Assembly: GCF_003573695.1 (NCBI RefSeq)
Contig: NW_020650637.1
Coordinates: 377,944 to 441,943, forward strand
Length of the DNA: 64,000 nt
Origin: Papaver somniferum
Lineage: Eukaryota; Streptophyta; Magnoliopsida; Ranunculales; Papaveraceae
Reading direction: 5' to 3'
The notes under the pieces are model-generated. The model was not told where the DNA came from and did no database searches. It saw nothing but the letters and a program-made list of their open reading frames with translations. The position numbers were made by a program, and so were the translations under genes. This document shows, piece by piece, positions 23,979-35,249 of the stretch (position 1 is its first letter; the number at the start of each line of letters is the position of its first letter).

Positions 23979-25467
23979 TCACCATTCAGTTGGTGAGCGG
24001 ACGGGCCAAGTGCCCATTTCCCTTATATTTTCGTGGTTGTCACTGGTGGTTGAGCTAACAAATTTTTTTCTTCTTCTAGAGAATTTACTCTGTTTGTTTT
24101 CATCCCGACTCATTCTTTGTATGTTCTTTTGAAGTTTGGAGACTCTCTTGTTGATTTTCTTGAATCTCCAACAAGTATCTTTAACATGTCTTGAGTGTCC
24201 ACCGAAGGAGGAGATCAATGTGTATTTTTTATCTTCATGTACTTCCTTCTTTTTAGAACTCTCCACCATTGTTTCCTGATTTGCAAAACCTATTTTGTTG
24301 TTGAAGCCTAGACCATGATAGTTTCCAAAGGATCTCTGACCAAACAACATTGCTGCAACTTTTTCATAGCTTCCAGAAAACCTTTTCAGATCATCTCTGA
24401 GAGAATTAATCTTTTTTTTCCTTTAGAGGCATGGTTTTTACGAACTTGCATTAAGATGCTCTATCTAAATATTTTTCGTCTGGAGTGATGATTCAACATA
24501 CCTCAAGGAGGTTTTGAGACGAAGTTTCTCTTGAAGAATCTGTTTATTTAGGAGACCAACCAACTCAGTGTCAAATTCAAGTTCTGAGTCAGAATTTGAA
24601 GTTGAGAGAGAATCTGAAGTACGGGCAGTAAATCCATTGCACCAGTTAGACTCATCTGAGTTATATTGAGAACCATTATCTTCTGTTGAATTATCTTCAA
24701 AAGACAGAGAAGATGGAGAACTAACAAATTTATTCTTACTTTTTAATAAATTCTTGACCTCATTGACTATTAGTGAATGATCATATTCATCATCTCAGGA
24801 AAGGTGAGAGGAAGACATCACAGTTTTGTTCACAACATTGAGTGCGAGTGTACTCCCTTTATATAGATCAAGAATTCTTAACTTTCCAATCAATGAAGTC
24901 CTGGAAAGTGTATCAGGGTTATTTCACTCAACGATGGCATGCTTCCTAGACTCATATCTATATGACAGCGATCTGAGAATTTTCATCACAATGTCCTTTT
25001 CAGGAATAGTGTTACCCAATGCAAAAGATGCATTAACAATTTCAGACACTTTGCGATTAAACTCATCAATTGAATCTTCATCTTCCATACGAAGGTTCTC
25101 CCAATCAGAATTAAGGTTTTGAAGCCTAGCTTCCTTTTCACTGGAGTTTCCTTCAAATATGGTTTCTAAGATATCCCAAGCATCTTTAGACCGAGTGCAA
25201 TTACACACATGGTGTTGAAGGTTTGGGGTTATGGCATTCGAACCGTCGTAATTTTTCTTAGTCGCAAATATCTCAGCAGGGCTGTATTCACCAATAGGTT
25301 TGGGAATGTTTGCATCTTTAACTGCCACAACGGGAGCATCTTAACAACATATACCCATGACTGAAAATCACGTGCTTTAAAAAAAGCTCGCATACAATTT
25401 TCCACCATAAGTAATTAGAGCCATCGAAGACTGGTGGTGCGTTAATAGAGATAACACCTTTGTCCAT
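23979..25467 (-). pseudogene. Element G gag (UBN2 type), broken by frameshifts
   Basis: The ATG at 25467 opens a frame starting with a PPVFDGSNYLWW-type block typical of plant copia Gag, which shifts frame near 25,330. The next piece (25328 to 24924, 134 aa) holds the UBN2 core: AWDILETIFEG, an EARLQNLNSDWENL-type helix, DSIDEFNRKVSEIV and MKILRSLSYRY. Acidic serine-rich sequence with more stops follows. A last piece (24350 to 23979, 123 aa) has GHSRHVKDTC, a zinc-knuckle relic without its first two cysteines, and a basic coiled-coil-like tail. Capsid and nucleocapsid parts are therefore both present but no longer in one frame. Confidence 0.78.
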
Positions 25468-25517
25468 AGATTCAGATCGCCACAAGCACAAACTTGTAAT
25501 GTCTTGAACGTGTTTGC

Positions 25518-25533
25518 CTGATCTGATACCAAT
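25518..25533 (-). promoter_or_regulatory. Primer binding site of element G
   Basis: The minus strand reads ATTGGTATCAGATCAG, the Met-tRNA type copia PBS, directly after the LTR end. Confidence 0.85.
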
Positions 25534-27861
25534 TGAAAAAGCGGAGGTCTAACAATACCACTCAATATTTCGCTTATCAATCTATATGTACAAACTCCGA
25601 AACACTTTCTAGAGAATCAACTAGACGGTCAGACTCAATCTAGGTAAAAGTATCTCAAGGAGTTAATATCTCAATCTCTCGATTTGATCTTTACTCAAGC
25701 AAATAGAAATCTGCGAGTCTTTATCAATGAGAGATGAACTTGGACGGTACCAAAGACCAATGTCCAAGTATTAATAAATATCAATCAAAAACCGTTAGGT
25801 CGGACTATCCAATTGATTGATCTAACGCACAACCTGTATAATTTCTATTATATAAACAAATATATTGTGGAAAAAAAATAACACAGACACCATAAGTTTT
25901 GTTAAAGAGGAAACCGCAAATGCAGAAATACCCTGGGACCTAGTACAGATTGAATACACATTGTATTAAGTCGCTACACACACTAGCCTACTCCAAGCTA
26001 ACTTCGGACTAGACTGTAGTTGAACCCCAATCAATATCCCAATGATCCAAGGTACAGTTGCACCCCCTAATCCTCTGATCCCAGCATGATACTACACACT
26101 TGATTCCCTTAGATGATCTCACTCAAAATTAAGAGTTGCTATGACATAAAATTGCAGGCTTTAATAATAAACAAATCGGTCTCACACAGACAAGTCTATC
26201 AAAGGATAAATCTGTCTCCCACAGAAAAACCCTAAAGTTTTTGTTTCGTCTTTTGATATATAATCAAGGTGAACACAAACCAATTGATAATCCAATCTTA
26301 TATTCCCGAAGAACAGCCTAGGTTAATCAATCACCTCACAACAATCTTCATCGTATAGTAGCGAAACAAGATATCGTGGAATCACAAACGATGAGACGAA
26401 GATGTTTGTGATTACATTTATATCTTTCCTATCGTAGAACTCTCACGATCTCAAGCCAATAAATATGATTGTACTCGTACGATAGAATATGTAAGATCAT
26501 ATGACACAACTACGATAAAATTAGTATCGGTCTGGCTTCATAATTCCAATGAAGTCTTTAAGTCGTTAACTTGGTTTTAGAAGAATAAAATCAAAGTTTA
26601 AAGGAGAACTGACTCTATCTTACAAACTAGTATCACACGGACATGTGGGGATTAGTTTGTAGAGTTACTATATGTCCCCTTATATAGTCTTTCAAATCAG
26701 GGTTTCGCCTTGCTCACAAAGCAAACGCTATCCACCGTTAGATGAAAACCTGATTTCGATTCAAGCTAATATATCTCAACCGTTATATCGAAATCTTAGC
26801 TTGTCATACACAAATGAACTGCACGCTTCTAGGTTTGTTAACCGTACCCAAACATGTGCATTGTTGGTTCAACAATAGTCATCCAAAAGGTTAGCCATTT
26901 GAGCATTTCATACCAACCATTTTTCTTCTTCACCATAGCTAGTTCAATTGACTCAATATGAAGTAAAGATGATACGATTCAAAGAATTGGTTCATGAACT
27001 TTTATAGCCACGGTTTATAAATGCATTCCTTAGTATTTATGAGTTAAGTTCATAAATCATCTTTAGATATATAACCTATACAAGTTAGAAGACTAGGTTC
27101 GTGGACTTGAAGTAATGGAAATAGTTTTCAAACTCGAGCATAAATTCTCGGGTTCGAGAGCTTCGCTGGTTGACGGACTGGGTTCACTGACTTGGATCAC
27201 GCAACATAGTTTGATTACTCAGCAAAAATTCTCGGGTTTGAGAACTTCGGCAGTTCGCGGACTTGGCTACTAGCCGATTTCCAGCATGTGACTTATGTAT
27301 ATATGTGTTTCCACAACATACTTATGTCCACTATGGCTATGTAATCTAAACTCTCATTCCAATCATTTAAACATTCTTAAAGGAAGTTATATAGTTGTTA
27401 CACTATTTCTCCTCAAAGCAATTTTCAAGATGGTCGAAACATACATGACTTGTGTTACTAGGTAAAGAAAAACATGGTCGAAGAGAAACGCATACCAACA
27501 CATATTTCGAGATATTGATAGGCGAGGTATACTCGGCTTGAAATACCAAATGTGTATAATCTAAGTATATATATATATAGCATACGACTTTTGTCAGATA
27601 AAATAAATAGACTTTTAAGTAACAGATAAGTTTAAGTCTTCACATACCTTTTTGTCGAGAAGTTCCACCGGTTCCTTGAGTAGTTCATCCACTTGTATGA
27701 TGAATCGCCATGAAATCCTTGAGCTCAACTACACTTACTATCCTAGTCCGAGACTTAGATATAATAGACTAGAAATCAAGACTTATAGTTTTAATCACTA
27801 ACATTGACAAACATGCTTGATATGGAAATGCATGCTAGTTTGGCAGAGCAGTGCTCTAACA
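25534..27861 (-). mobile_element. 5' LTR of element G (2328 bp)
   Basis: The reverse complement begins TGTTAGAGCACTGCTC at 27861 and ends CTTTTTCA at 25534. It is closely similar to 19370-21665 apart from small indels and about 150 bases present here and absent there (around 26,300-26,380). The right flank is TACAT, belonging to F. ORFs inside are incidental. Confidence 0.87.
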
Positions 27862-29365
27862 TACATAGTTCTTGAAAGTCAGATGAACCAATTCTAAACT
27901 TGTTTGGAAGTGTGGAAAATCGGTTTTAAGGTTGTAAGTGTGAAAGAGAACTTACAAAGTTAAGATGTTGACAAACTTTGAACACGTGCTGTGAATGTTT
28001 ATTTCTTTAATTATTCAAAGATATTCTGTAACGGATAAGGGAAGAGAATCCCAGGATCGAAACATAAGTAAGTTAAGAATATTTTAATTAAGGTTATTAA
28101 TTTCATTTTGTAGGGAAATTCCAGAATTTGTAATGTGCATTTACTAATTATATTTTCCGAGAGATTTCAATAATTATTTTTGGACAGAGCATTTCGAGGA
28201 ATTATGAAAACCAAATTTGTGCACACACGGGATATCTTGAGAATATTTTCGGTTTTGGAAATTTCTTGGTGTGAAAACTTCCTTGTCTATAAATACTTGA
28301 AGTTTCCTTATCTTGCAAACTAATCCTTCGTAACAACAAATTTGCTCTTTTGTTGTTGTTGTTGTTACTGGTGTAGCCGCCTATTCGGAGAGGAGAGTAA
28401 CCTAATTAGGCGAAATCTCTTACGACCACTCAGTTTAACGTCTTCTTTGGGATTGGAAATATCTAGCGCGTACCGATGGTGGGAAACTACATAATTGCGG
28501 TTTATCTTTTGTTTTCGATTGATTTTATGAATTAACGGTGGTTGAAATCTGATTGCACCTAGTTTGTTTATTCTTGAGAATATTCTCTTATGATATAAGA
28601 TTCATTCAAACTAGTTCAGAGTCGACAAGGATCCTTAGACTGTTGTTAGTTCTAAAGACGATCTTGTGATAATCCATTATTAACAGACTCCGTTCTCTGC
28701 GTGATTGATCACAAGAGATTCAAGTGATTGTGTGTAGGTTTTTATTGAAGATTTAAGAAGATTTGAAGATAAAGAAGATATTGAAGATCTGACTTGGGTT
28801 TTATAATCTTTGTTGTGCACAATACTTGTTTCGGTAAAAGAGGATCCAATCAATAATCTGTTATCCTTGTGGTAGATTGGATTGATTAATTGAGTAGATC
28901 GGCATCAACAAGATTCTTCGGATTAAGTTGTTGGATTAATATTAAACGATTATACCTTTGGGTTATTGAACATAAGATAAATCTAAGGACCTGATGAAGG
29001 AGTTTATGTTAAGATAAACGGAAGAGCCTTTGTCCGACTCATATCACTTGGTTGAATAGAGTTGATACCAAACAGATTTGTTGTTCCTAAACTGTTTGGA
29101 ATACGAACCAAAGGAATTGTTCCAAGTACGTGAATTATTCATAAGTCGGAGGCGTGGGAATATAGACGGAACTAGGTGAACTATAGGGTTATTTACTTGG
29201 TCTCGACTATACGAAGTTAGTGTAATTTTGTGTATCGGATTAATCCTGAGAGTTTTCAATTCTGGACAAGCTCCTGGGGTTTTTCTGCATTTGCCGTTTC
29301 CTTGTTAACAAAATCTTGCCGTGTCATTTACTTTTATTTTCCGCATTATAATTATTGGCATACTA
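27862..29365 (+). mobile_element. LTR of element F, second part, 3' end lost
   Basis: Plus-oriented relative of the D LTR: 28,397-29,365 matches the reverse complement of 3276-4187. A TATA box (TATAAATA, 28288-28295) lies just upstream of a GTT microsatellite (about 28,350). The match to D stops near 29,365, about 350 bases short of the LTR end seen in D. ORFs here (29044-29259, 29230-29430) are incidental. Confidence 0.7.
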
Positions 29366-29892
29366 CTTGTTCCGCTATGGATCATGGGTGTGGTACGCCA
29401 AGTCATCTATTCCCTTTCATGGAGCAGTAAGGAATCCTTATTCTGTTCAAACTCTAGAAACTGCGTTCGTATGAAAAGGGGTATCGACCCTCTTCTATTT
29501 TTGTTGTTCGTCCATCTTCGTGCTTCAAATTAGCAGCAAGGAGATCCAGGAGAAATCAAGGTAGGTGTTCTCGCATGTATCCACCCAACAGTATCATCGA
29601 TCTTCTCCAAAATGTGTAATAAGGTTCTGACTCCAGAAGAATGAGTATCTGACCTCTCCAGTGGATTTCAAAATTTACCAAACTCCATTGCACTCTTGGG
29701 ATGGATGGATGAAATAGTTTCAGGGCTAATCTTGGAGATTGTGGTTGCGTTATTGGTTCATCCTTGACTTTAGGTTATTTGATACCTAGATTTTATGATT
29801 GTGATGACGATATGATGTGGATGCTTGTATGGTCGAAATCTTCCGAAGCCATCGGGTGTAGTAGATGAGTTGAGAGATGTTCCGTTGCCGAT
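29366..29892. other. Unassigned 0.5 kb between elements F and B
   Basis: Not recognisably part of F or B. It has more balanced base composition than the neighbouring elements and short open stretches in several frames (29321-29533, 29825-30025), with no known motif. It could be old host DNA or the inside of a decayed element. Confidence 0.4.
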
Positions 29893-31478
29893 TGATAGAC
29901 GCATTTATGTGTCTAATATATCTAAATTGTATCTAGTGTTAGTGCTCGATTTTGAACTTATTTGGTTATTTTATTTATTTGTAGGTATTTTTGGAAAAAT
30001 AAGGTTTTGCGGCGAAATTGGCTAAAGATATGGCATATGGACCTCCGTAGATAGCATAACGGAAGTGCCCCAGAAGTGTACCGTAAGTGTACCAGAAATA
30101 CCCCGGAGGAACCCCGAAAAAGTGCAGAAAACATCCCAGAAAAATTACTAAAGGCACCCAAGTTTTGGTTATTTCCACCCCAACATTTTTATTTCAACCC
30201 CACTTGCTATTCGCAGCCCATCATAGGATAGGGGCATTCCTTTTCAAAATTCAAATATTGAAAAATGGCGGGAAAAGAAATGTAACGTCTGACAGATTTG
30301 GAGTTGGATTTTGAGTGAGTTTTGAGGAGATTCAATGGATGTATTTGGTACATATGGACTCTAGAAGACATAACAGGCCTATTGCAAGCAATTAGACCCA
30401 ACAAATTGGGATGGATAAGTCTTAGGAAGCGATCAAAGTCCCAACAGAACATAGTTTCTCTTTTTAGGGTTCAAAGATATTTGGAAAGATTTTTTGGAGA
30501 TTCTCACGTTGGATATATACAAATTCAGTTGAGTTCGAGTCAGAGGAGAGTTTGGTGACGAGATAATAGCTAACAGCAACACGTGAATCAACGGGAAAGT
30601 GATTTCTCTTCCAACTGCCCGAGAAGAATAATGGAATTATTCTCGAATTTGATCGAGTTTCTAGGGAGTTTGAGGGCTATAAATAGTTGGGTTTATGTCA
30701 GAGGAAAAAAAGAGAGTTAGAGGAGAGAGTTTAGAGGTCAGGAGAGACGAGAGAATCGAGTTACAGAGAGATATTGTTATTGCTGCTTCCGCCATTGAAG
30801 ACCTTCAAGAACACGAAGAAAAGACTAGCTAAGTCAGTCGTTCTTCAGCAGTCTTAAAAGCGGAACAGAGTGTCGTTGTTTTACAACAACAGATTGGTAT
30901 CGTTTTTAAAAGCTACACTTATCTTTGTAACAGTGACGTTGTAACACCTTACAGCGTTGCATACTTCTTTTTACACTATTTCATCAATAAAAACACCTAT
31001 TAAGTCATGAACACATCTCTTGATTATGTATTTGGGATGAGGAGATAAACCCACTAGCCGAGGCGACGGAGGATGCCACTTTCCCAGATTAATTGGTATA
31101 ATTCTATTTTTATTATTTATTTGCAATATTTTTATATGATTATTTGCATGGAATTGATATAGTTAAATTGATTTTTATTGAGTAGTTCTGAATTATTTTG
31201 ATGAAGCATGCTGAGTTTTAAAAACTTTTGATGTTTCATACTATGTGATTACAATTATTACTTCAAAAATTTATTATAGGAAAATATTAGAATCACTTGA
31301 AAAGGAAAAATTGCATGAATATTGAATATAATTTATCATTTAATGGGATAATGGTGGAATCCAGAGCCTTGGTGTTTTTCTCTATAACTTTGAACAACTT
31401 TATTTAATTATCTAGTTTAATTTAAATCTAAAAATTGTTTTCTTCACAAGTCTGAAAAGAACCTTTTTACCACTATTT
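29893..31478 (+). mobile_element. LTR B: diverged relative of the element A LTR, truncated
   Basis: Starts TGATAGACGCATTTATG like the A LTRs and follows the same plan: an AAATAAGG or AAATAAGC block, CCC-rich blocks, TATAAATA at 30678-30685, a GAAGAACACGAAG-like block, a GATGAGGAGATAAACCC block and a TCACAAGTCT tail. It is clearly diverged. It stops in CCACTATTTA, about 40 bases before the expected end, where element C begins. ORFs inside (30087-30314, 30322-30558 and others) are not supported. No internal region of B is present in the window. Confidence 0.78.
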
Positions 31479-32164
31479 ATGACTTGTACCAGAAAGATGA
31501 GAAGGCTTGCAAAATAATGTAAGCAATCAACTCTGGGTGTTTGAATATGTTGTATTAACACTTGGTTTCTGTCTTTTCTGAAATAGCGAGGAGAACCTAT
31601 TTATACAAGCCATTGAGCATAACCCTCATCTCTCGTGGGAAGTGGAGTGATGTAGTAGTGGGGTCGTTTGTTAGTTTCACACGATCAATCTTGCCCACTT
31701 ATACCATCATCATAACCGTCCATGTCTTCCTGACATGTTCTTGTGATGGCGCGTTGCACACTGCACATTGTAAACCGCCAGACCAATACCCCAGTAAGTA
31801 TCCCCCAGTTTGTGACATGCTTGATGTCTCGAATGTGTGGATTGTGAGACCCACAGGAAGTAGCATGTGATGCTAGGTTAAATAACTAAGTTATTTAAGA
31901 AGTCGATATTTATAAAATATCGTGTGTATTCTATGCATGTAACGCATCGAATATATTCAATATGCATGAAGCATCGCTGTTTTAAAGCTTAACGAAGTAA
32001 GTCACAAATTAAGCGTCTTAAAATAGCATCATGTCTAGCCATCTTCGAGTCATCGTTTGGAGGCCGCATGGGAGAGGCATGCTTTGGACGATCACTCCAT
32101 GTGAAATAATGGGGTACGGTGATCATAGTGATGCCTCACTGGTCGTCTAGCTCTTTACCTAGGC

Positions 32165-33300
32165 TTTCTGTCCAAGCTAGCGAAGTTGGACGGACAAGAT
32201 AGCTTGCGACCCTCATCTGCGACCGTTAGACGGTTTTAGGAGGCGTGCAAGCATCCACTTTTATCTCGATAGAATTCGAGCCTAGGAGAAGATTTTGGAG
32301 GGACCGATTGGTCCTGCACGGAGGAGTCCCGTCAGTGTTCACGCCCATTCTAGCTCGTCTTGCGAGAATGTGATCCAAGCCAATCAATTTGACCGTAAAA
32401 GGTGAGTGGTTGAGATCGTTTTCGACAGAAATCCATTGACGCAAAGGAATGGAAATCCGCTGCGTCATTGCCACTTTGGGTGCACGAACCGAGGCGTCGT
32501 CCATGACCGACCTTGGCGATCGGTCATGCATGTAGAAAGGCCCACGGTGATCGTGTTGTCATGCTCGGGACCTTTTAAATATGCATCTATACCCTTCGTC
32601 CAAGCTTGCGAAGATGGGCGCTCATGATAAGTTTGCGAGATATGTAACATGGCGCAAACCCTAATTAGGGTTTTTGATCGGTTGTGTGCATGCAACTTCA
32701 ACCGATCGGTTTTGCAAGTTGCGCTTCTCCCTTGAGGAGGCCGATCGTGTGGGGTCCACATTGGGCCGATGGTGAGCATGTGTGTACTTTCTCCACGGTC
32801 ATAGGTGCGATCTAATCCATCCAACCATGCTTGTGAATTTTGATGGTCGTGATCAATTTAAGACACTGGTGGCGTTTCCACAGCTTAAAGCATCACGCCA
32901 GCCATTTTTTGGGCAATCGTTTATTGATCCATGGTTTTTCCGTGAGAGAACCGATCAGGTAGGTGGGTAGTCGGCCCGCCAACGTACGTACCAACATTTT
33001 ACCAATCGATCACGGGACAATTCAAGCCGTCCAACCATGCTTGTGAAGCTGGACGGTCGCGACCTCTTTGAGAATGTTTTGACAGTCTTGGGCATGCTAG
33101 CCACTCCATACCATCTCGACCATCCCTCTTCAGGGCTGACGTTTGGTGGTTATTGGTGGGCATAGTATATGTTCGACCATCCATGGCATAAATGGGCCCG
33201 CTGGTGGTCATTGTGGTGGTAGCCTACTCCTTCTAAGGATCGTCTAGGCTAGTTAAATCATGCTTCCAACCTGAGTGGTCGTGATTGTTTCTGAGACTGA
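32165..33300. repeat. Ladder of about 213-bp degenerate repeats inside the C LTR
   Basis: A block of the form (G/A)TCCAA-GC(T/A)...GCGAAG-(T/C)TGGACGGTCG-GA(T/C) recurs near 32,165, 32,371, 32,595, 32,811, 33,020 and 33,236 (steps 206, 224, 216, 209, 216). The best copies (32,171 and 33,028) have GTCCAA facing TTGGAC or GTCC facing GGAC and can fold as short hairpins. The 5' LTR copy keeps the first two (about 41,109 and 41,321). Confidence 0.6.
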
Positions 33301-33316
33301 CACGGGCAGTCCAGAT

Positions 33317-33462
33317 ATGCTCAATCGTGCTAGTATAACACAACAAGAGATCTCAATCGGGTTAATATAACACACCGAGAGATATATGCTCAATCGGGGT
33401 AGTATAACACACCGAGAGATATGGGCTCAATCGGGATAATATGACACACTGAGAGATATAGA
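33317..33462. repeat. Four short tandem repeats (32-37 bp) in the C LTR
   Basis: CTCAATCG(G/T)G begins at 33320, 33352, 33389 and 33426. Each copy is followed by TA(G/A)TAT(A/G)ACACA and GAGAGAT or AAGAGAT. Confidence 0.8.
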
Positions 33463-33783
33463 ATGCACCGGGTATTTCTTGCATGCCTCACTATTGACAC
33501 TTGGAGATTTGTGTTACTCTGCTAAGAGCAACACTAAGTCGTCATGCCGCACCAATAATAAGGGTTATGCGGGAACAACACATGAAATACAAGGCTAATT
33601 GAGCATTAATTAATAATACTATAAATCTACAGAAAATCGAGATTTTTGCTACATGATCCGTTCTGGGTGCATTTAATAAAGTAAAGAAGTATTCATCATT
33701 CAAAATAGATTTATCCTTTACAGGATATCAGTGTATTAAATTTGGATTTTACAATTTTAGCCTTAAAAAATACACCATCAACA

Positions 33784-33802
33784 TTAAGTCCCCTGCCTAG
33801 CG
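33784..33802 (-). promoter_or_regulatory. Polypurine tract of element C
   Basis: The minus strand reads CTAGGCAGGGGACTTAA directly before the TGTTGATGG start of the 3' LTR. Confidence 0.65.
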
Positions 33803-34152
33803 CACAATGATTACATTATTGTGGGGTAGGCATGAGATGGTGATAATTTACATATTGAAATGACCAATCTAAAGTAAATACATATTTACCGTATGGGCGA
33901 AGACTTTCACATGCCCCAAACGTCTCGGAGCTGGTTGAGATGTTCCTCTTCGATATGCAACGGTATTTTCTGATCTTAATTAGGGTTTGGAAGAAAGCAC
34001 GACTTGGCTGGTGTTGAACCCTTGTCCATCGGGTATACTCAACTGCAGCCGTCTTTAGTCTTCTTTGAGGGTTTCCTCGACATATATGTATGTGCATGAA
34101 TCTTGAACCAACTTTAAATTTTGGGATAGGATTTTATTGCAGAAACTCTATC

Positions 34153-35031
34153 ATGTCAAATAATATCAGATCGTCTTCTTCGTATCATCCGGGGTCCTCT
34201 GTTAAGCGTGCAAGAACCGTATCCCAGTGTGAACCTAAACTTTGTGATGAACCTCCTGCTCGTGTTCTTCGAGTTAAGAATATTATACCGGTTCGTTCTC
34301 ATTTTCCTTTTCTTTAACAAATAGTTACTCTTGCTTCATGCTCAGGCGAATAATCTTCCTTTTTGCAGAGATACCCTTCTGGAACATGCGTGACGGTCAT
34401 TGACGATGATGACTTAACTAGTCCACTTCCTTCAAATTCAAATACGCCCACGCCAGCGGACCTTGAAAATGCTGATCCGGTTATCTCATCTTACGAATAC
34501 CCCAATGCAGGTCTTTTATTTGATGTTCGAATGAGATGCCTATCTTCCAGTTACAGGGCTGTCGGTGGATTCTTAGTGCGAAAAGAGTTTGTGCCCTTAT
34601 ACACAAAGGTATGAAGAAACTATGTCCATATCGCAACCAGGAACGTAGTTCGGTACTGTTCGTCTTCTTTGGTCACCACGGTAAACTGCCTTCTTCCCAT
34701 GATTGCTGAGATGGAGAATATCTCTATCCGCAACGTTGCTGAATCAAACCTTGAAAAGTGGAAGGACATGGTATCTACCTGCGAATCCATGGAGTTCAAC
34801 GTGGGATGGTTGCGGCAGCGTCTTGACATCATCAAGGTTGATCGAGCTGGTATCCTCGTGAATGTAGTTCCCGTTGCGAAAGCTATCTTAGAGTAGAAGA
34901 AGGCTCTGGCCTCCGAATCAGAGAAGGTGGAGAAGGCGGTCCAAATATTGAGGAACATAACGGATAGGTATCAAACTAGGTTGAATATGATGTTTTCAAG
35001 AGACCACAATCTGCTGGATGGCCTCTTCTAA
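34153..35031 (+). pseudogene. Extra ORF of element C on the opposite strand, with a probable intron
   Basis: ATG at 34153 opens 46 codons (MSNNIRSSSSYHPGSS...) up to 34290. A GT at 34291 and a T-rich tract ending TTTTTGCAG at 34368 outline a 78-bp intron in phase 0 that contains the stop met by straight reading. The second exon runs from 34369 in one frame to a TAA at 35029-35031 (220 codons) and is broken only by a TGA at 34612-34614 and a TAG at 34894-34896. The protein is Ser/Pro-rich at the start, has an acidic DDDD patch, then a helical part with WKDMVSTCESMEFNVGWLRQ, and ends in a charged coiled-coil-like region. I do not recognise the family. Extra ORFs, some antisense, have been described between integrase and 3' LTR in Tat-type elements, and the position fits. 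Confidence 0.6.
34291..34368 (+). other. Probable intron of the antisense ORF in element C
   Basis: The borders are GT at 34291 and AG at 34367-34368, with a pyrimidine-rich 3' end and a length of 78 bp, usual for a plant intron. Removing it joins two frames without a stop. An alternative acceptor GCTCAG lies near 34,344. No transcript evidence is available. Confidence 0.5.
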
Positions 35032-35249
35032 GATGCGTCTCCTTACTGTTAATGGCATTGTCATTTTTTTTCGCAAACATTCTTGAGCTAGTGATTGCAC
35101 TGAGAAATGAATTGCATTGGTTTTCTGGTAGATGGATGAAGTTTTTTCATTAATATTCTCTGAATAAATCCATAATTCAAATATGTAATGAAAATGCATG
35201 TATTATCATGTCATGGGACAATAACAGGACAATGATCAAGCATGGTATT

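Larger units (their letters stand above)
21666..25533 (-). mobile_element. Element G: internal region of a non-autonomous copia-type element (3.87 kb)
   Basis: Read from 25533 downward: PBS, UBN2-type gag frame, degenerate zinc-knuckle region, small coiled-coil ORF2, 3' region with tandem repeats and AAGGGGGAG motifs, and PPT. It is flanked by LTRs 25534-27861 and 19370-21665. No protease, integrase, RT or RNase H is visible. Length and plan match element E. Confidence 0.78.
31479..33783 (-). mobile_element. 3' LTR of element C (2305 bp kept)
   Basis: Bases 31,479-32,455 align with 40,422-41,398. The inner end is TGTTGATGG on the minus strand at 33783, next to the PPT. The outer 250 bases seen in the 5' LTR (40,170-40,421) are absent, and the join to LTR B falls in a shared TTTATGACTTG, suggesting deletion at microhomology. 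A minus-strand TATA box (TATAAATA) lies at 31605-31598. ORFs within (31562-31870, 32226-32824 and others) are incidental. Confidence 0.82.

Noticed and set aside
28340..28370. GTT microsatellite near 28,350
   Set aside because: A short simple repeat in the F LTR just after its TATA box; not informative on its own.
32226..33211. Several ORFs of 60-119 codons in the C LTR on both strands
   Set aside because: They overlap one another and the degenerate repeats. LTR sequence is non-coding, and no motif or counterpart in the other LTR supports them.
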